Positions 17,365 through 29,384 of a stretch of DNA of 64,000 bases are shown in pieces. The notes under the pieces are model-generated. The model was not told where the DNA came from, ran no database searches, and was given only the letters and a program-made list of their open reading frames with translations. Origin of the DNA: Methanococcoides alaskense (lineage in GTDB: Archaea; Halobacteriota; Methanosarcinia; Methanosarcinales; Methanosarcinaceae); NCBI RefSeq assembly GCF_027594145.1, contig NZ_JAQFFK010000003.1:558001-622000 (forward strand). Reading direction: 5' to 3'. Both the position numbers and the translations under genes were made by a program. How positions within the stretch are numbered: the stretch's first letter is position 1; each line of letters opens with the position of its first letter.

Positions 17365-20016
17365 ATGCAGATGGACAATATGGTACCTTCAATACCAAAG
17401 AGGATCGGTGCGATCAAATTCGGTTTGATCTCTCCGCGCGAAGTACGTAAAATGAGCGTTACATCGATCATAACTGCGGATACCTATGATGATGACGGTT
17501 ATCCGATAGACATGGGTCTTATGGACCTGCGTCTTGGTGTGATCGATCCTGGACTTAAATGTAAGTCTTGTGGAAGCCGTGCTGGTGAATGCCCTGGTCA
17601 CTTCGGGCATATCGAACTTGTGGCACCTGTTATCCACGTTGGTTTCAATAAGATCCTTCGTAAGATCTTACGTTCGGTCTGTTGCAAGTGCAGTTCTCTT
17701 CTGCTTGAGGAAGGCAAGAAGAGGGACTTCCTTGAACAGCTGGCCAAGCAGAAGGGCATGGGTCACCTTCCTGATGATGTTATCAATAATGTCTTCAAGG
17801 AAGCAAGGAAGTCAAAGACCTGCCCTTACTGTAATGAGGAACAGCTCGATATAAAGTTCGAGAAGCCAAGTGAGTATATTGAGAATGGTCATAAGCTGAC
17901 CCCTACCGAGATAAGGGACAGGTTCGAGAACATCTCAGATGATGATGTCCGTGTAATGGGGATGAACCCTGATACTGCCCGTCCTGAATGGATGATCCTT
18001 ACAGTTCTTCCGGTACCTCCGGTCACTGTGAGGCCATCCATCACGCTTGAATCCGGTCAGCGCAGTGAGGATGATCTGACCCACAAGCTAGTGGACATCA
18101 TTCGTATCAACCAGCGTTTCCAGGAAAACAGGGATGCTGGTGCTCCTCAGCTTATCATTGAGGACCTTTGGGAGCTTTTGCAATATCACCTTACAACTTA
18201 TTTCGATAATGAGGTTTCAGGTGTACCTCCTGCCAGACACAGGTCAGGAAGGCCGCTGAAGACATTGACCCAGCGTCTTAAGGGTAAGGAAGGACGTTTC
18301 AGAGGAAGTCTGTCAGGTAAGCGTGTGAACTTCTCAGCACGTACTGTGGTATCTCCTGATCCCAACCTTAGTATCAATGAAGTCGGTGTTCCCCTTTCTA
18401 TTGCACAACATATGACAATTCCTGTAAGGGTCATTTCAAAGAACCTTGATCTTATGCGTGAATATGTTCGCCGTGGACGCGAAGTTCATCCGGGTGCGAA
18501 TTATGTTATCCGTGAAGATGAACGTCGTATCAAGGTCACTGATCTCAACAAAGAAGAACTTCTTGAGAAGCTCGAGCCTGGATGGACCATTGAAAGGCAG
18601 ATGCAGGATGGAGATATCGTGCTGTTCAACAGGCAGCCTTCACTGCACAAGATGAGTATCATGGCTCATCGCGTAAAGGTACTCCCTAATAAGACATTCA
18701 AGCTCAATCCTGCTGTATGTCCGCCATATAATGCTGATTTTGACGGTGATGAGATGAACATGCACGTTCTTCAGACCGAAGAATCACGTGCAGAGGCCAG
18801 TATCCTTATGCAGGTTCAGGAAAACATCCTTTCCCCGCGTTTCGGTGGTCCTATCATCGGTGGTATCCACGATCACATTTCCGGTCTGTTCCTTTTGACA
18901 AGGACTCAAAATTTCATTAGTAAGAACGATGCATTGGAGCTTCTCCGCAAGTCTGAATTGCGTGAACTTCCAGAGCCTAGGGGACATCATGAAGATGGTG
19001 AGCCTTACTGGGATGGAAAGCAGATCTTCAGTCAGATCCTTCCTAAGGGACTTAATGTCGAGTTCCCTGCGCAGGTATGCTTCAAGTGTGATACCTGTAA
19101 GAAAGGGGACTGTGAGTACGATGCTTATGTTGTCATCGAAGATGGTGAGCTTATCAAAGGTACTATCGATGAGCAGGCTATAGGTGCGTTCAAAGGGCGT
19201 GTTCTTGATAAGGTCGTTAAAGAATTCGGTACCACTGCAGGTGCACAGTTCGTAGATGATTTCACAAGGCTTGCTATCAGAGGTGTTATGCACACAGGTC
19301 TGAGCTTTGGTATCAGTGATGAGGATATTCCGTTAGAGGCCAAGGAAGGCATTGCTGTAAGGCTAAAGGATGCTGAAAATGAGGTCGCTGAACTTGTTCA
19401 GGCTTATGAGGCCAAGGAACTTGAAGCTTTGCCGGGCAGGACCCTTGATGAGACCATTGAAATGAGGATCATGCAGACCCTGGGTAAAGCCAGGGATGAT
19501 ACTGGTGGAATGGCTGATAAGAGTCTTGGTCTTGAGAACTCTGCGGTTATAATGGCAAGGTCTGGTGCTCGTGGTTCTATTTTGAACTTGACCCAGATGG
19601 CGGCTTGTGTAGGTCAGCAGGCGGTTCGTGGTGAGCGTATCAGGAGAGGATATGCAGATAGGACCCTCCCTCATTTCGATAAGGGTGACCTTGGTGCAGA
19701 TGCTCACGGTTTCGTGAAGGCAAGTTACAAGAGCGGATTGAATCCTACTGAGTATTTCTTCCACGCAATTGGTGGCCGTGAAGGTCTTGTGGATACTGCG
19801 GTCCGTACTTCTCAGTCAGGTTACCTTCAGAGGCGTCTTGTGAATGCGCTGCAGGACCTTGAGGTTCAGTATGATGGTTCTGTGCGTGAGACGAGAGGTG
19901 TCATTGTACAATTCAAGTATGGTGAAGATGGTATCGACTCCACAAAGAGTGATTATAGTAAGCCTGAGGCAATACACCGTGTTGTCAGGTCTGTTACAGG
20001 TAAGGATGTGGTATAA
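17365..20016 (+). CDS. rpoA1: RNA polymerase subunit A'
   Basis: About 883 residues. The N-terminal zinc-binding region has [17 protein letters not shown], and the active site [12 protein letters not shown] supplies the three Asp residues that hold catalytic magnesium. [18 protein letters not shown] is also diagnostic. ATG 17365 follows GGTGTGAT; a GTG at 17356 would add three residues. Overlaps the start of rpoA2 by one base (TAATG). Confidence 0.97.
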   Translation: MQMDNMVPSIPKRIGAIKFGLISPREVRKMSVTSIITADTYDDDGYPIDMGLMDLRLGVIDPGLKCKSCGSRAGECPGHFGHIELVAPVIHVGFNKILRKILRSVCCKCSSLLLEEGKKRDFLEQLAKQKGMGHLPDDVINNVFKEARKSKTCPYCNEEQLDIKFEKPSEYIENGHKLTPTEIRDRFENISDDDVRVMGMNPDTARPEWMILTVLPVPPVTVRPSITLESGQRSEDDLTHKLVDIIRINQRFQENRDAGAPQLIIEDLWELLQYHLTTYFDNEVSGVPPARHRSGRPLKTLTQRLKGKEGRFRGSLSGKRVNFSARTVVSPDPNLSINEVGVPLSIAQHMTIPVRVISKNLDLMREYVRRGREVHPGANYVIREDERRIKVTDLNKEELLEKLEPGWTIERQMQDGDIVLFNRQPSLHKMSIMAHRVKVLPNKTFKLNPAVCPPYNADFDGDEMNMHVLQTEESRAEASILMQVQENILSPRFGGPIIGGIHDHISGLFLLTRTQNFISKNDALELLRKSELRELPEPRGHHEDGEPYWDGKQIFSQILPKGLNVEFPAQVCFKCDTCKKGDCEYDAYVVIEDGELIKGTIDEQAIGAFKGRVLDKVVKEFGTTAGAQFVDDFTRLAIRGVMHTGLSFGISDEDIPLEAKEGIAVRLKDAENEVAELVQAYEAKELEALPGRTLDETIEMRIMQTLGKARDDTGGMADKSLGLENSAVIMARSGARGSILNLTQMAACVGQQAVRGERIRRGYADRTLPHFDKGDLGADAHGFVKASYKSGLNPTEYFFHAIGGREGLVDTAVRTSQSGYLQRRLVNALQDLEVQYDGSVRETRGVIVQFKYGEDGIDSTKSDYSKPEAIHRVVRSVTGKDVV

Positions 20017-21176
20017 TGTCCATCAGTGAAGCTACTATCGATTCTATGATAAGCGGTCTTCCGCTTCCAAAGACGACACTTGCTACGTTAAGAAAGGATG
20101 TAGTGGATGTCGGTGTTACAAAAAAAGAAATGGAAGAGATCATCGTACGTGTCATGGCAGACTATGACTATGCATGTGTTGAGCCCTGTGAGGCGGTAGG
20201 TGTGGTCTCTGCACAGTCCATTGGTGAACCTGGTACTCAGATGACCATGCGTACTTTCCACTACGCTGGTGTGGCTGAGATCAACGTTACGTTGGGTTTG
20301 CCACGTCTTATCGAGATCGTGGATGCAAGGAAGACTCCCAGTACTCCTATGATGACCGTTGCTCTTGTCAAAGAGCATGCTGCAGACAGGGAATTCGCAA
20401 GGAAGGTCGCATGGGAGATCGAAGCTACTCATATCGAGCATCTGGCGGACGTTACGACCGATCTTGCTAACATGAACCTTATCCTAGATCTTAACGAGAA
20501 GATGCTTTTGCAGAGGGGCATTGATGTTGATGCCATTGCTGAGAAACTCGCAGAGGGTCTTAAAGTAAATGTAAAGATCCCCAGTGAGGTTGCAAATCAG
20601 ATCATTGTGATCCCGAAGGAACCTTTATACAGGGATCTGCTCCAGCTTGCCAAGAACATTCATGGTATCACTTTGAAAGGTATTGAGGGTATCAAGAGGG
20701 TAGTTATCAGAAAAGATGGCGATGAATACACTCTTTACACTGAAGGCTCAATGCTTAAGGAAATTCTCGATGTCGAAGGTATAGACCTTTCAAGGACCTC
20801 TACTAACAATATTGGTGAGATCTATGAAGTGTTCGGCATTGAGGCTGCTCGTTTTGCCATTATTAAGGAAGCCAGTGACACTCTGCGTGAGCAGGGTCTT
20901 ACTGTGGATATCCGCCACCTCATGCTTGTGTCGGACATCATGACCTGTGATGGAGAGGTAAAGCAGATCGGTCGTCACGGTATTTCCGGTGAGAAGGCCA
21001 GTGTGTTTGCCCGTGCAGCGTTCGAGGTTACTGTTAATCACTTGCTTGATGCTGGTATGCGCGGTGACATCGATGAACTTAATGGTGTTACTGAGAACAT
21101 TATCGTCGGTCAGCCGATCAAGCTCGGTACTGGTGATGTTCACCTGGTTGCAAGAAATCCTCTCAAAGACCTTTAA
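20016..21176 (+). CDS. rpoA2: RNA polymerase subunit A''
   Basis: 386 residues, the C-terminal part of the beta-prime equivalent. The trigger-loop region is [20 protein letters not shown], followed by [20 protein letters not shown]. The C-terminal portion has [10 protein letters not shown]-like sequence and [19 protein letters not shown]. No intein or insertion is visible. Starts in the TAATG overlap with rpoA1. Confidence 0.97.
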   Translation: MSISEATIDSMISGLPLPKTTLATLRKDVVDVGVTKKEMEEIIVRVMADYDYACVEPCEAVGVVSAQSIGEPGTQMTMRTFHYAGVAEINVTLGLPRLIEIVDARKTPSTPMMTVALVKEHAADREFARKVAWEIEATHIEHLADVTTDLANMNLILDLNEKMLLQRGIDVDAIAEKLAEGLKVNVKIPSEVANQIIVIPKEPLYRDLLQLAKNIHGITLKGIEGIKRVVIRKDGDEYTLYTEGSMLKEILDVEGIDLSRTSTNNIGEIYEVFGIEAARFAIIKEASDTLREQGLTVDIRHLMLVSDIMTCDGEVKQIGRHGISGEKASVFARAAFEVTVNHLLDAGMRGDIDELNGVTENIIVGQPIKLGTGDVHLVARNPLKDL

Positions 21177-21266
21177 GAGCATTGGGTTGCAACCAGAAAG
21201 TAGATATAAGGATTCAGATATTAGAATACAAATCTCAAATTGACAATATGGATGGGTTGATGTAAA

Positions 21267-21554
21267 ATGGATATTAATATTGATAAAGCACTTATCAAAG
21301 TTATCAGGACAGGTACTGTCATCATGGGCGCGAACCGCACTATTGAGGCAGCAGTTAAAAACGAAGCAAAGATGGTAGTTCTTGCATCCAACTGCCCTGC
21401 AAACATAAGAGAACAGATCGAGGCAACCAGCGTACCTATTTTAGATTATGCTGGTACAGGTGTCGATCTCGGTCCTGCATGTGGTAAGCCATTTACCATT
21501 GCTACCATGGCGATCATGGATGCAGGCGAATCCGATATACTTGCAGGGATCTAA
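21267..21554 (+). CDS. rpl30e: Ribosomal protein L30e
   Basis: 95 residues of the L7Ae/L30e fold. Typical segments are [28 protein letters not shown] and the ending [20 protein letters not shown]. Part of the large subunit in archaea. It lies between rpoA2 and nusA, the standard archaeal order; a 90-base gap precedes it. Confidence 0.95.
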   Translation: MDINIDKALIKVIRTGTVIMGANRTIEAAVKNEAKMVVLASNCPANIREQIEATSVPILDYAGTGVDLGPACGKPFTIATMAIMDAGESDILAGI

Positions 21555-21571
21555 TTCAGGAGTTGTATTAT

Positions 21572-21997
21572 TTGGGCGAGATCAGACTTTCAACAGAATG
21601 TATCAGATATATTGCACTGTTTGAAAGTGTGACTCACGCTTCTATTAAGGATTGCATTATCGATGATGATAGGGTCATTTATGTCGTAAATACTGGTGAC
21701 ATGGGTGCAGCTATTGGGAAATGTGGGGATAATCTCAATCGGGTGAAAAAATCCGTTGACAAACACATTGAACTCATCGAATATTCGGCCGAACCGGTTA
21801 CATTTATAAAGAATGCTTTCGGTACTGTGTCTGTTAAGTCCGTCAGGATATCCAGTAAAGGCGATAAGAAAATTGCCTATGTGGATGTGGCAGCAAATAA
21901 AAAAGGGCTTGCTATAGGGCGTAATGGAAGCAATATCGATAAGATAAAAAGGGTGGTAGGTCGCCATCACTATGTCGATGATGTTATCTTACAGTGA
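21572..21997 (+). CDS. nusA: NusA-like KH-domain transcription factor
   Basis: 141 residues, consisting of two KH domains only (GDMGAAIGKCGDNLNRVKK and ANKKGLAIGRNGSNIDKIKR), as in the short archaeal NusA. The start TTG 21572 gives MGEIRLSTECIRYIALFE, the normal N-terminus, with AGGAG nine bases upstream; TTG 21563 would sit on top of that site. Likely binds RNA during elongation. Placed before rps12 as in other archaea. Confidence 0.92.
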   Translation: MGEIRLSTECIRYIALFESVTHASIKDCIIDDDRVIYVVNTGDMGAAIGKCGDNLNRVKKSVDKHIELIEYSAEPVTFIKNAFGTVSVKSVRISSKGDKKIAYVDVAANKKGLAIGRNGSNIDKIKRVVGRHHYVDDVILQ

Positions 21998-22075
21998 ACT
22001 TTTGTTCACACAAATGATCTAATTCAACTGATTTATTTACGAAAATTTACGGAAAATTAATTGGGAGGATAATAT

Positions 22076-22504
22076 ATGCCAAATGGAAAGTATGCAGCTC
22101 ACAGACTTCAGCAGGTTCGCAAAGATGCTAGGTGGAAAGATACCAACTACAGCAGGCGTACCTTAGGTCTGGATATTAAATCTGACCCTCTAAGTGGTGC
22201 GCCACAGGGTCGTGGAATAGTTCTTGAGAAGGTGGGTGTCGAGGCAAAACAGCCTAACTCCGCTATCAGGAAATGTGTTAGGATCCAGTTGATCAAAAAC
22301 GGTCGTCAGGCAACAGCTTTCTGTCCTGGTGATGGTGCTATCAATTTTATTGATGAGCACGATGAAGTGACCGTAGAAAGAATAGGTGGCCGTATGGGTG
22401 GTGCAATGGGTGATATTCCTGGCGTGCGCTTCAAGGTCATTGCTGTGAACAATGTATCATTGAGAGAAATGGTCATTGGCAGAAAGGAAAAACCAAGGAG
22501 ATAA
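22076..22504 (+). CDS. rps12: Ribosomal protein S12 (uS12)
   Basis: 142 residues, in the archaeal/eukaryotic S23e form. Landmarks are [20 protein letters not shown] with [12 protein letters not shown], and [16 protein letters not shown]. It sits at the decoding centre. GGGAGGAT lies seven bases before the ATG. First gene of the str-type operon with S7, EF-2, EF-1A and S10. Confidence 0.97.
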   Translation: MPNGKYAAHRLQQVRKDARWKDTNYSRRTLGLDIKSDPLSGAPQGRGIVLEKVGVEAKQPNSAIRKCVRIQLIKNGRQATAFCPGDGAINFIDEHDEVTVERIGGRMGGAMGDIPGVRFKVIAVNNVSLREMVIGRKEKPRR

Positions 22505-22508
22505 TTCC

Positions 22509-23069
22509 ATGTACAAGTTATTCGGAAAGTGGGACCTTACAGAGGTCGAAGTTGCTGACGGTGGTATCAAGAGATATGTCAACCTCGATCCTGTTATCGT
22601 GCCACATACATCAGGTAAACATGCAAGGCAGCAGTTCAACAAGTCCGACATTACGATCGTCGAGCGTCTTGTGAACAATGTAATGCGTAATGCACAGAAC
22701 ACTGGTAAGAAGCAGATTGCTCTTCGTATCGTGGATGAGGCTTTTGACATCGTTAACTCGAAGACAAAGAAGAATCCTGTTCAGGTTCTCGTAGAAGCTA
22801 TTTCACATGCAGGTCCAAGGGAAGAAGTTGTCAGGCTTAAATACGGTGGTATCTCTGTACCAAAGGCAGTTGACACAGCTCCACAGAGGCGTGTTGACCA
22901 TGCATTGAGAAATATCTCAATAGGTTCTAATCAGGCAGCTTTCAAATCAAAGCGCTCTGCAGCAGAATGCCTTGCATCCGAGCTCATCGCAGCTTCTAAC
23001 CGTGATGCAAAGTGCTTCTCCATCAACAGAAAGGATGGAAAGGAAAGAGTCGCAAAGGCAGCACGTTAA
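22509..23069 (+). CDS. rps7: Ribosomal protein S7 (uS7)
   Basis: 186 residues. Recognised by [17 protein letters not shown] at the start, the conserved helix [14 protein letters not shown]-like [18 protein letters not shown], and [20 protein letters not shown]. It nucleates small-subunit head assembly. The ATG at 22509 has AAGGAGAT inside the end of rps12 as its ribosome site; the longer frame from 22476 overlaps rps12 and is not used. Confidence 0.97.
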   Translation: MYKLFGKWDLTEVEVADGGIKRYVNLDPVIVPHTSGKHARQQFNKSDITIVERLVNNVMRNAQNTGKKQIALRIVDEAFDIVNSKTKKNPVQVLVEAISHAGPREEVVRLKYGGISVPKAVDTAPQRRVDHALRNISIGSNQAAFKSKRSAAECLASELIAASNRDAKCFSINRKDGKERVAKAAR

Positions 23070-23116
23070 TCGTGTTCCTTTTTTATTTTATATAATATTC
23101 AATTGTAGGTTTTATC

Positions 23117-25309
23117 ATGGGACGAAGGAAGAAAATGGTTGAGCGTGTTACAACGCTGATGAGCAATCCAGTAATGATCAGGAACATCGGTATTGTAGCT
23201 CACATCGATCACGGAAAAACAACTCTTTCAGATAACCTCCTCGCAGGCGCTGGGATGATCTCTAAGGAGCTCGCAGGTCGCCAGTTGTTCATGGATTCTG
23301 ACGCAGAGGAGCAGGAAAGAGGTATCACAATCGACTCCGCTAACGTGTCAATGGTGCACGAATATGAGGGAGAGGAATATCTTATCAATCTTATTGATAC
23401 ACCAGGTCACGTTGACTTTGGTGGCGATGTAACTCGTGCAATGCGTGCAGTAGATGGCGCTGTAGTTGTCATCGATGCTGTTGAAGGTACAATGCCTCAG
23501 ACCGAGACCGTTCTGAGACAGGCACTGAAAGAACACGTAAAGCCAGTACTTTTCATTAACAAAGTAGACCGTCTTATCAACGAGTTGCAGGTCGATGATC
23601 AGGAGATGCAGATCAGGCTCGGGAAGCTTATAGATCACGTAAATAAGCTTATCAAAGGTATGAACGAAGAGCGCTACAACGCAGGCTGGAAGGTAGATGC
23701 AGCTGAAGGTACTGTAGCATTCGGTTCTGCTCTTTACAACTGGGCTATCAGTGTCCCTATGATGAAGAAGACCGGTGTAAGCTTTAGTGACGTTTTCAAT
23801 TACTGCCGTGCAGAAGACATGAAGGCACTTGCAGACCAATGTCCACTCCACGAAGCAGTTAACGATATGGTTATCAGATTCCTTCCAAGTCCTATCGATG
23901 CACAGAAGGGCAGGGTCGGAGCTATTTGGCATGGTGACCGTGAGGCCGGTATCGGTAAGCAGATGTCTGTTGCAGATGCCAAAGGAGATGTTGCTTTCAT
24001 GGTAACTGATATTACCATGGACCAACACGCAGGAGAAGTTTCAACAGGTAGACTTTTCAGCGGTTCACTTTCCCGTGGTATGGAAGTTTACGTTTCAGGC
24101 GCATCAAAGACGAACAGAATCCAGCAGGTCGGTGTTTTCATGGGCCCTGAGAGACTTGAAGTTGATATGATCCCTGCCGGTAACATTGCAGCGGTAACAG
24201 GTCTCAGGGATGCATTTGTAGGTGCCACAGTAACCACACTTGAAGGTATGGAGCCTTTCGAGAGCATCAAGCACGCAAGTGAACCTGTAGTTACTGTTGC
24301 AGTCGAAGCAAAGCACATGAAGGACCTTCCAAAGCTCGTTGAAGTTCTTCGCCAGGTCGCTAAGGAAGACCCAACACTCAAGATCACTCTTGATGAAGAG
24401 ACCGGTGAGCACTTAATGGCTGGTATGGGTGAACTTCACCTTGAGGTCATTGCTCACAGGATCGAGCGTGACAAAGGTGTAGAGATCACAACAACACCTC
24501 CACTTGTCGTATATCGTGAGACCATCACAGGTACTGCAGGTCCTGTGGAAGGTAAATCCCCTAATAGGCACAACAGATTCTATGTTATCGTCGAGCCACT
24601 GGAGCCAGAAGTCCGTGAGCTTATACGCAATGGCGAGATATCCATGAGGATGCCTGAAGTTGAGAGAAGGGAGAAGCTCATGGCAGCTGGTCTGCATAAG
24701 GATGAAGCAAAGAAGATCGCAAATATCTTCGAGAGCAATGCTTACTTCGATATGACAAAGGGTATTCAGTACCTGAACGAAACAATGGAGCTTATCCTTG
24801 AGGGATTCGCCGAGGTCATGAAGGCTGGACCACTTTCCAAGGAACCATGCATGGGTGTCAAAGTAAAGCTCATGGATGCAAAACTCCACGAGGATGCTGT
24901 CCACAGAGGCCCTGCACAGGTAATTCCTGCATCAAGACAGGCAATCCAGGCTGCAATGCTTATGGCTGATGATACGCTCTTTGAACCATATCAGAAGGTA
25001 TTCATCCAGGTTCCGCAGGAGCAGATGGGTGGAGCAACCAAGGAGATCCAGGGTCGTCGCGGTGTCATTATAGACATGACTTCCGAAGGTGATACAACCA
25101 TCATCGAGTCCAAAGCACCAGTTTCAGAGTTATTCGGATTCGCTGGTGATATCAGATCCGCAACAGAAGGTAGAGCAATGTGGAGTACAGAGTTCGCAGG
25201 TTTCGAACCACTTCCAATGAGCCTCATGACCGAAGTTGTTACAGGTATCCGCAAGCGAAAAGGACTCAAGGCAGCTTTGCCACAAGCAGAAGACTTTATG
25301 AGCATGTAA
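23117..25309 (+). CDS. Translation elongation factor 2
   Basis: 730 residues. GTPase motifs are [15 protein letters not shown] (P-loop), [12 protein letters not shown] and NKVDR. Domain IV carries [16 protein letters not shown], where the first His region is the target of diphthamide modification. It drives ribosomal translocation. An ATG at 23135 or 23159 could also serve, but the one at 23117 is the first after the intergenic gap and gives the usual [11 protein letters not shown] start. Confidence 0.97.
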   Translation: MGRRKKMVERVTTLMSNPVMIRNIGIVAHIDHGKTTLSDNLLAGAGMISKELAGRQLFMDSDAEEQERGITIDSANVSMVHEYEGEEYLINLIDTPGHVDFGGDVTRAMRAVDGAVVVIDAVEGTMPQTETVLRQALKEHVKPVLFINKVDRLINELQVDDQEMQIRLGKLIDHVNKLIKGMNEERYNAGWKVDAAEGTVAFGSALYNWAISVPMMKKTGVSFSDVFNYCRAEDMKALADQCPLHEAVNDMVIRFLPSPIDAQKGRVGAIWHGDREAGIGKQMSVADAKGDVAFMVTDITMDQHAGEVSTGRLFSGSLSRGMEVYVSGASKTNRIQQVGVFMGPERLEVDMIPAGNIAAVTGLRDAFVGATVTTLEGMEPFESIKHASEPVVTVAVEAKHMKDLPKLVEVLRQVAKEDPTLKITLDEETGEHLMAGMGELHLEVIAHRIERDKGVEITTTPPLVVYRETITGTAGPVEGKSPNRHNRFYVIVEPLEPEVRELIRNGEISMRMPEVERREKLMAAGLHKDEAKKIANIFESNAYFDMTKGIQYLNETMELILEGFAEVMKAGPLSKEPCMGVKVKLMDAKLHEDAVHRGPAQVIPASRQAIQAAMLMADDTLFEPYQKVFIQVPQEQMGGATKEIQGRRGVIIDMTSEGDTTIIESKAPVSELFGFAGDIRSATEGRAMWSTEFAGFEPLPMSLMTEVVTGIRKRKGLKAALPQAEDFMSM

Positions 25310-25431
25310 GGTGGATGTAAATCCATCTTTTTTCTACCTGAGACTATTCGCTGGAAAGGTTTAAGAGTAGAAACAACCATTATGCTCAAAATTACAAATT
25401 ATACCAATTTAAAATAAAGGAGAATATTATC

Positions 25432-26700
25432 ATGGCTGATAAACCACATATGAACTTAGCAGTTATCGGACACGTTGACCACGGTAAATCAACATTTGTC
25501 GGAAGATTGATGTTCGAGACAGGCGCAGTACCTGCACACCTTATCGAGAAATATAAGGCAGAAGCAAAAGAAAAGGGTAAGGAATCCTTCGCTTTTGCAT
25601 GGGTTATGGACACACTCAAGGAAGAGCGTGAAAGAGGTGTAACTATCGATATCTCACACAAGAGATTCGACACCGACAAGTACTACTTTACAGTAGTGGA
25701 CTGCCCAGGTCACCGTGACTTCGTAAAGAACATGATCACTGGTGCTTCCCAGGCAGATGCAGCAGTTCTCGTAGTTGCAGCACCTGATGGTGTAATGGCC
25801 CAGACAAAGGAGCACGTGTTCCTTTCAAGGACCCTTGGTATCAACCAGCTCATCGTCGCTGTGAACAAGATGGACGCAGCAGATTACAGCGAGGACAGAT
25901 ACAACGAGGTCAAGAAAGAAGTATCACAGCTCCTCGGTATGGTAGGATTCAAGGCAGAGGATGTCCCATTCATTCCAACCTCCGCATTCGAAGGCGACAA
26001 CATAACAAAATCAAGCGCAAACACTCCATGGTACACTGGTCCTGCATTGCTTGAATGCCTCAACAATCTTACGGTGCCAAGTAAGCCAGACACACTTCCA
26101 CTCCGTATCCCAGTACAGGATGCATACACCATTTCCGGTATCGGTACCGTTCCAGTAGGTAGGGTAGAAACCGGTATCATGAAGAAGGGCCAGAAGGTCA
26201 CCTTCATGCCAAGCGGCGCAACTGGTGAGGTCAAGTCAATTGAGATGCACCACGAAGAATGGGATCAGGCTGTACCTGGTGACAACATCGGTTGGAACGT
26301 AAGAGGTATTGGAAAGAACGACGTCAGGAGAGGTGACGTATGTGGTCCTGCAGAGAAGCCACCATCGGTAGCTGAAGAGTTCACCGGACAGATCGTTGTC
26401 CTTCAGCACCCATCCGCTATCACAGTCGGATACACTCCTGTATTCCACTGCCACACAGCTCAGACTGCATGTACTCTCATGGCCATCAACAAGAAGTTGG
26501 ATCCAAAGAGCGGTCAGGTCAAGGAAGAGAACCCAACCTACATCAAGGCTGGGGATGCAGCTATCGTTACGATCAAGCCAACAAGGCCAATGTGTATTGA
26601 GCCTGTAAGTGAGATCCCACAGCTCGGCAGATTCGCTATCCGTGATATGGGTATGACGATCGCTGCTGGTATGTGCATGAGTGTTACACAGAAGAAATAA
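25432..26700 (+). CDS. tuf: Translation elongation factor 1-alpha
   Basis: 422 residues. The P-loop is [34 protein letters not shown] and NKMDAADY complete the GTPase signature. It delivers aminoacyl-tRNA to the ribosome. AAAGGAG precedes the ATG. A 121-base gap after EF-2 may contain a promoter, so tuf may be expressed from its own start as well as with the operon. Very biased toward C-ending codons, as expected for a highly expressed gene. Confidence 0.97.
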   Translation: MADKPHMNLAVIGHVDHGKSTFVGRLMFETGAVPAHLIEKYKAEAKEKGKESFAFAWVMDTLKEERERGVTIDISHKRFDTDKYYFTVVDCPGHRDFVKNMITGASQADAAVLVVAAPDGVMAQTKEHVFLSRTLGINQLIVAVNKMDAADYSEDRYNEVKKEVSQLLGMVGFKAEDVPFIPTSAFEGDNITKSSANTPWYTGPALLECLNNLTVPSKPDTLPLRIPVQDAYTISGIGTVPVGRVETGIMKKGQKVTFMPSGATGEVKSIEMHHEEWDQAVPGDNIGWNVRGIGKNDVRRGDVCGPAEKPPSVAEEFTGQIVVLQHPSAITVGYTPVFHCHTAQTACTLMAINKKLDPKSGQVKEENPTYIKAGDAAIVTIKPTRPMCIEPVSEIPQLGRFAIRDMGMTIAAGMCMSVTQKK

Positions 26701-26730
26701 CACTCTTCTCTTTTTTTTATAGGAAAAAAC

Positions 26731-27042
26731 ATGGCACAGAAAGCAAGAATACGATTATCAGGCACAAGTCCTGTAAACCTCGATGGTGTTTGCGACCAGG
26801 TGAAAGCCATTGCAAACCGCACTGGAGTAAGCATATCCGGTCCAGTTCCACTTCCAACAAAGAAGTTGGTAGTTCCTGTAAGGAAGAGCCCAAGTGGCGA
26901 CGGTACAGCAACATGGGACCACTGGGAAATGCGTGTCCACAAAAGACTTATTGACATTGCAGCTGATGAGCGTGCACTTAGACAGCTCATGAGAATTAAT
27001 GTTCCAAAAGATATCAGTATTGAGATCGTACTCCAGAATTAA
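26731..27042 (+). CDS. rps10: Ribosomal protein S10 (uS10)
   Basis: 103 residues, archaeal S20e-type. Typical is [20 protein letters not shown] at the start and [17 protein letters not shown] with [14 protein letters not shown]. It lies 30 bases after tuf and closes the operon; a strong terminator-like hairpin follows. Confidence 0.97.
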   Translation: MAQKARIRLSGTSPVNLDGVCDQVKAIANRTGVSISGPVPLPTKKLVVPVRKSPSGDGTATWDHWEMRVHKRLIDIAADERALRQLMRINVPKDISIEIVLQN

Positions 27043-27068
27043 GTACTATTGAAAAACGACTTAAATTA

Positions 27069-27122
27069 GTTACAGATCTATATCTGTAACATTTCTCCTC
27101 CCACTTACTTACTTCTTTTTTT
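27069..27122 (+). terminator. Terminator after rps10
   Basis: GTTACAGAT and ATCTGTAAC form a perfect nine-pair stem over a four-base loop (27069-27090). It is followed by a pyrimidine-rich tract and an eight-base T-run. It marks the end of the translation operon. Confidence 0.7.
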
Positions 27123-27225
27123 TACTTACTTATTTGAGCTTATCTTTTTATAGTAATAGTTATAAATCAATATTTGGAATTTGTTATTCTATATTCAAAT
27201 GCTGTAGCATTGAGAGGTAATTATC

Positions 27226-27420
27226 ATGACCAACGCTTTAGATACAAATGAAGAAATGATTTTAAAAGTTCTGGAAGATTCCGATGAGCCATTAAGACCT
27301 GGTGATGTTGCAGAAACTACTGGCATTGACAATAAGCTGGTTAGTAAATCACTCGCCAGTCTCAAGAAAAAAGGTCTTGTTTGTTCTCCAAAAAGATGCT
27401 ATTATGATATTACAAATTAA
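27226..27420 (+). CDS. Small winged-helix DNA-binding protein
   Basis: 64 residues that make a single winged helix-turn-helix. The helix-turn-helix covers about residues 24-50 (GDVAETTGIDNKLVSKSLAS) and is followed by a Lys-rich wing (LKKKGLVCSPKRCYYDI). It resembles small MarR/ArsR-like regulators frequent in methanogens. It is flanked on both sides by hairpins with GTTAC...GTAACATTT arms, so it is probably a separate transcript. Target unknown. Confidence 0.8.
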   Translation: MTNALDTNEEMILKVLEDSDEPLRPGDVAETTGIDNKLVSKSLASLKKKGLVCSPKRCYYDITN

Positions 27421-27431
27421 AAAATATTAAT

Positions 27432-27460
27432 GTTACACGATTATTTGTGTAACATTTTTT
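27432..27460 (+). terminator. Terminator after the small winged-helix gene
   Basis: GTTACAC and GTGTAAC form a seven-pair stem (27432-27453), followed by a six-base T-run. It stands twelve bases after the stop codon and is convergent with the histidine kinase gene. Confidence 0.65.
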
Positions 27461-27475
27461 AACTTTGTTCATTCC

Positions 27476-29041
27476 TTATTTTGCTGGTTTTGTTGGAATT
27501 GCAAAAGTGAATGTACTTCCTTTTTCCAGCTTACTTTTTACCCCAAGACAACCGCCATGTAATTCTGCAAACTTCTTAATAAGATATAGTCCCACTCCCA
27601 ACCCACTATAAACACGTGTTGATGAAGGATCAAGCTGTTTGAATGGCTCAAATAATTTATCGATGTCCTCTTCTGAAATTCCAATCCCTTTATCTGTGAC
27701 CTTGAATGCTACCATCCCATCAACAGACTCTATACGTACTTTAACCGGATTTGTTTTGTCTGAGAATTTAATAGCATTCTCTATCAGATGAAAAACTGAC
27801 TTTTCTACCTTCCTGATATCAGCTATAATGTGGCTTACATCTGTTAGTATTTCAAAAGATACCATTTCGGCCTGATCGGTCAGTTGCTCTTCAATACTCT
27901 CTTTAATTTCCTCGATCAGGTCTTCAATACTGATGGTCTTATAGTCCATCTCAAGATCTCCTGATTCTATCTTCGAGATCTCAAGTATTGAATTGATAAT
28001 TTCCAGAAGTTTCTTTCCACTTGTGAAGATATTTCTCAGATACTTATCCTGTTTCTCATTCACATCCCCGAACTTTCTTTCAATAAGGACATCTGAAAAA
28101 CCTATCACTGCGTTAAGGGGAGTCCTAAGTTCATGGCTCATATTTGCAATGAACTCGCTCTTTGTCCGACTTGCATCTTCCGCCATATACTTAGCCTTTA
28201 AAAGAGCCTGTTCAGCCTCTTTACGCTCAGTGATATCCTCGCCGGCCAGTATGCAACCTGCATTGTGTCCGTTCTCATCCTTCAATTGTGTACATTTCCA
28301 GGAACATAATCGGATCATATCTTCTTTTGTATTAATAGCACAATCGAATGGAGTTGATGCAACATCTCCGTAACAGGAAAGCATAAATGATTGAGTGACA
28401 GATTCACATATCATTTCTGGAATGATCATCTCGAACCAGTTCATATTGAACAACTCATGCTCTTTATATCCCAGAAGCTCGCAGGCTTTCTTATTCACCA
28501 GTGATATCCTGAAATCATTGTTAATGACGATTATCGCAACTCCGGCCACATCCAGATAATGTTGAGCTTTTTCCTTCTCTTTCATAAGCTCGAACTCTAT
28601 CCTCTTAAGTTGGGCAATATTGACCATTATGCCATTGATACCAACTACCTTTCCATCCTTTACAATGCCTTTTGATGAGGTGTGGACATAGGTTATACTG
28701 CCTGTTTTTGACACTATCCTGAACATATATGGCTTGTGTTCGCCTTCAAGCGTAAGGTCAATATCCTGAAGCAGACCGGGAAGGTCCTCTGGGTGGATGT
28801 ACTGTGTAAAAGAGGTACCCATTACTTCTTCGGGGGTATATCCGGTAAATTTTTCAATAGCAGGGCTGATGTATGTGAAATTGCCTTGTCTATTGATGCT
28901 GAATATAACATCATTGAGGTTTTCAATGTGTAATTTACAGAACTCTTCTATCTCTTCTACTTTTTCGTTAGCAAGCTTGAGTTTTGTCCTGAGTTCTTCA
29001 CTCTCATTCTCAAGTTCTGTTACCTTCTCTGAGATATCCAT
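27476..29041 (-). CDS. Cytoplasmic PAS-PAS sensor histidine kinase
   Basis: 521 residues without membrane segments. An N-terminal coiled coil (residues 1-35) leads into PAS 1 (about 38-147, FTYISPAIEKFTGYTPEEV) and PAS 2 (about 158-275, ending GEDITERKEAE). A HisKA dimerisation box follows with the phospho-accepting His303 in ANMSHELRTPLNAVIGFSDV. The ATPase domain has N-box HLIENAIKFS, VTDKGIGISEEDIDKLFEPF and GLGVGLYLIKKFAELHGG. No response regulator lies beside it, so it is an orphan kinase sensing an internal signal, possibly redox or a ligand. Confidence 0.93.
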   Translation of the reverse strand: MDISEKVTELENESEELRTKLKLANEKVEEIEEFCKLHIENLNDVIFSINRQGNFTYISPAIEKFTGYTPEEVMGTSFTQYIHPEDLPGLLQDIDLTLEGEHKPYMFRIVSKTGSITYVHTSSKGIVKDGKVVGINGIMVNIAQLKRIEFELMKEKEKAQHYLDVAGVAIIVINNDFRISLVNKKACELLGYKEHELFNMNWFEMIIPEMICESVTQSFMLSCYGDVASTPFDCAINTKEDMIRLCSWKCTQLKDENGHNAGCILAGEDITERKEAEQALLKAKYMAEDASRTKSEFIANMSHELRTPLNAVIGFSDVLIERKFGDVNEKQDKYLRNIFTSGKKLLEIINSILEISKIESGDLEMDYKTISIEDLIEEIKESIEEQLTDQAEMVSFEILTDVSHIIADIRKVEKSVFHLIENAIKFSDKTNPVKVRIESVDGMVAFKVTDKGIGISEEDIDKLFEPFKQLDPSSTRVYSGLGVGLYLIKKFAELHGGCLGVKSKLEKGSTFTFAIPTKPAK

Positions 29042-29384
29042 ATTATTTACCGCGATTATTACTTTAACCTATTATCGTTCCTTCATTGATACTAATACAC
29101 ATGGATCTCTCAAACTGATAATAATGCATCATGTTCAATTAATACAATTCTATATTAATATGTTTTTTATCATACTATTATATTAATGAACTAATGTTGA
29201 GTTAGTAAGCTATTCCTAAATCTGAATTAAATCCCTACGGGTCTACTGATTTCATCTTTATAAATATGCTGTTATAGAAAAACCGCAGTTTCAAAAAAAA
29301 TGGATGCATTTTCGTTCAGATCATGCCTCATCTAAACCTATTAGTTAATATAGTTAATTTCACATAATCTAAATTCATTCAAAT
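29042..29384. other. AT-rich gap between kinase and tRNA-Arg
   Basis: 343 bases, very AT-rich, with several TATA-like words (for example TTTATAAATATG near 29260). These could serve the minus-strand kinase or the tRNA. I see no gene and no repeat in it. Confidence 0.4.
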
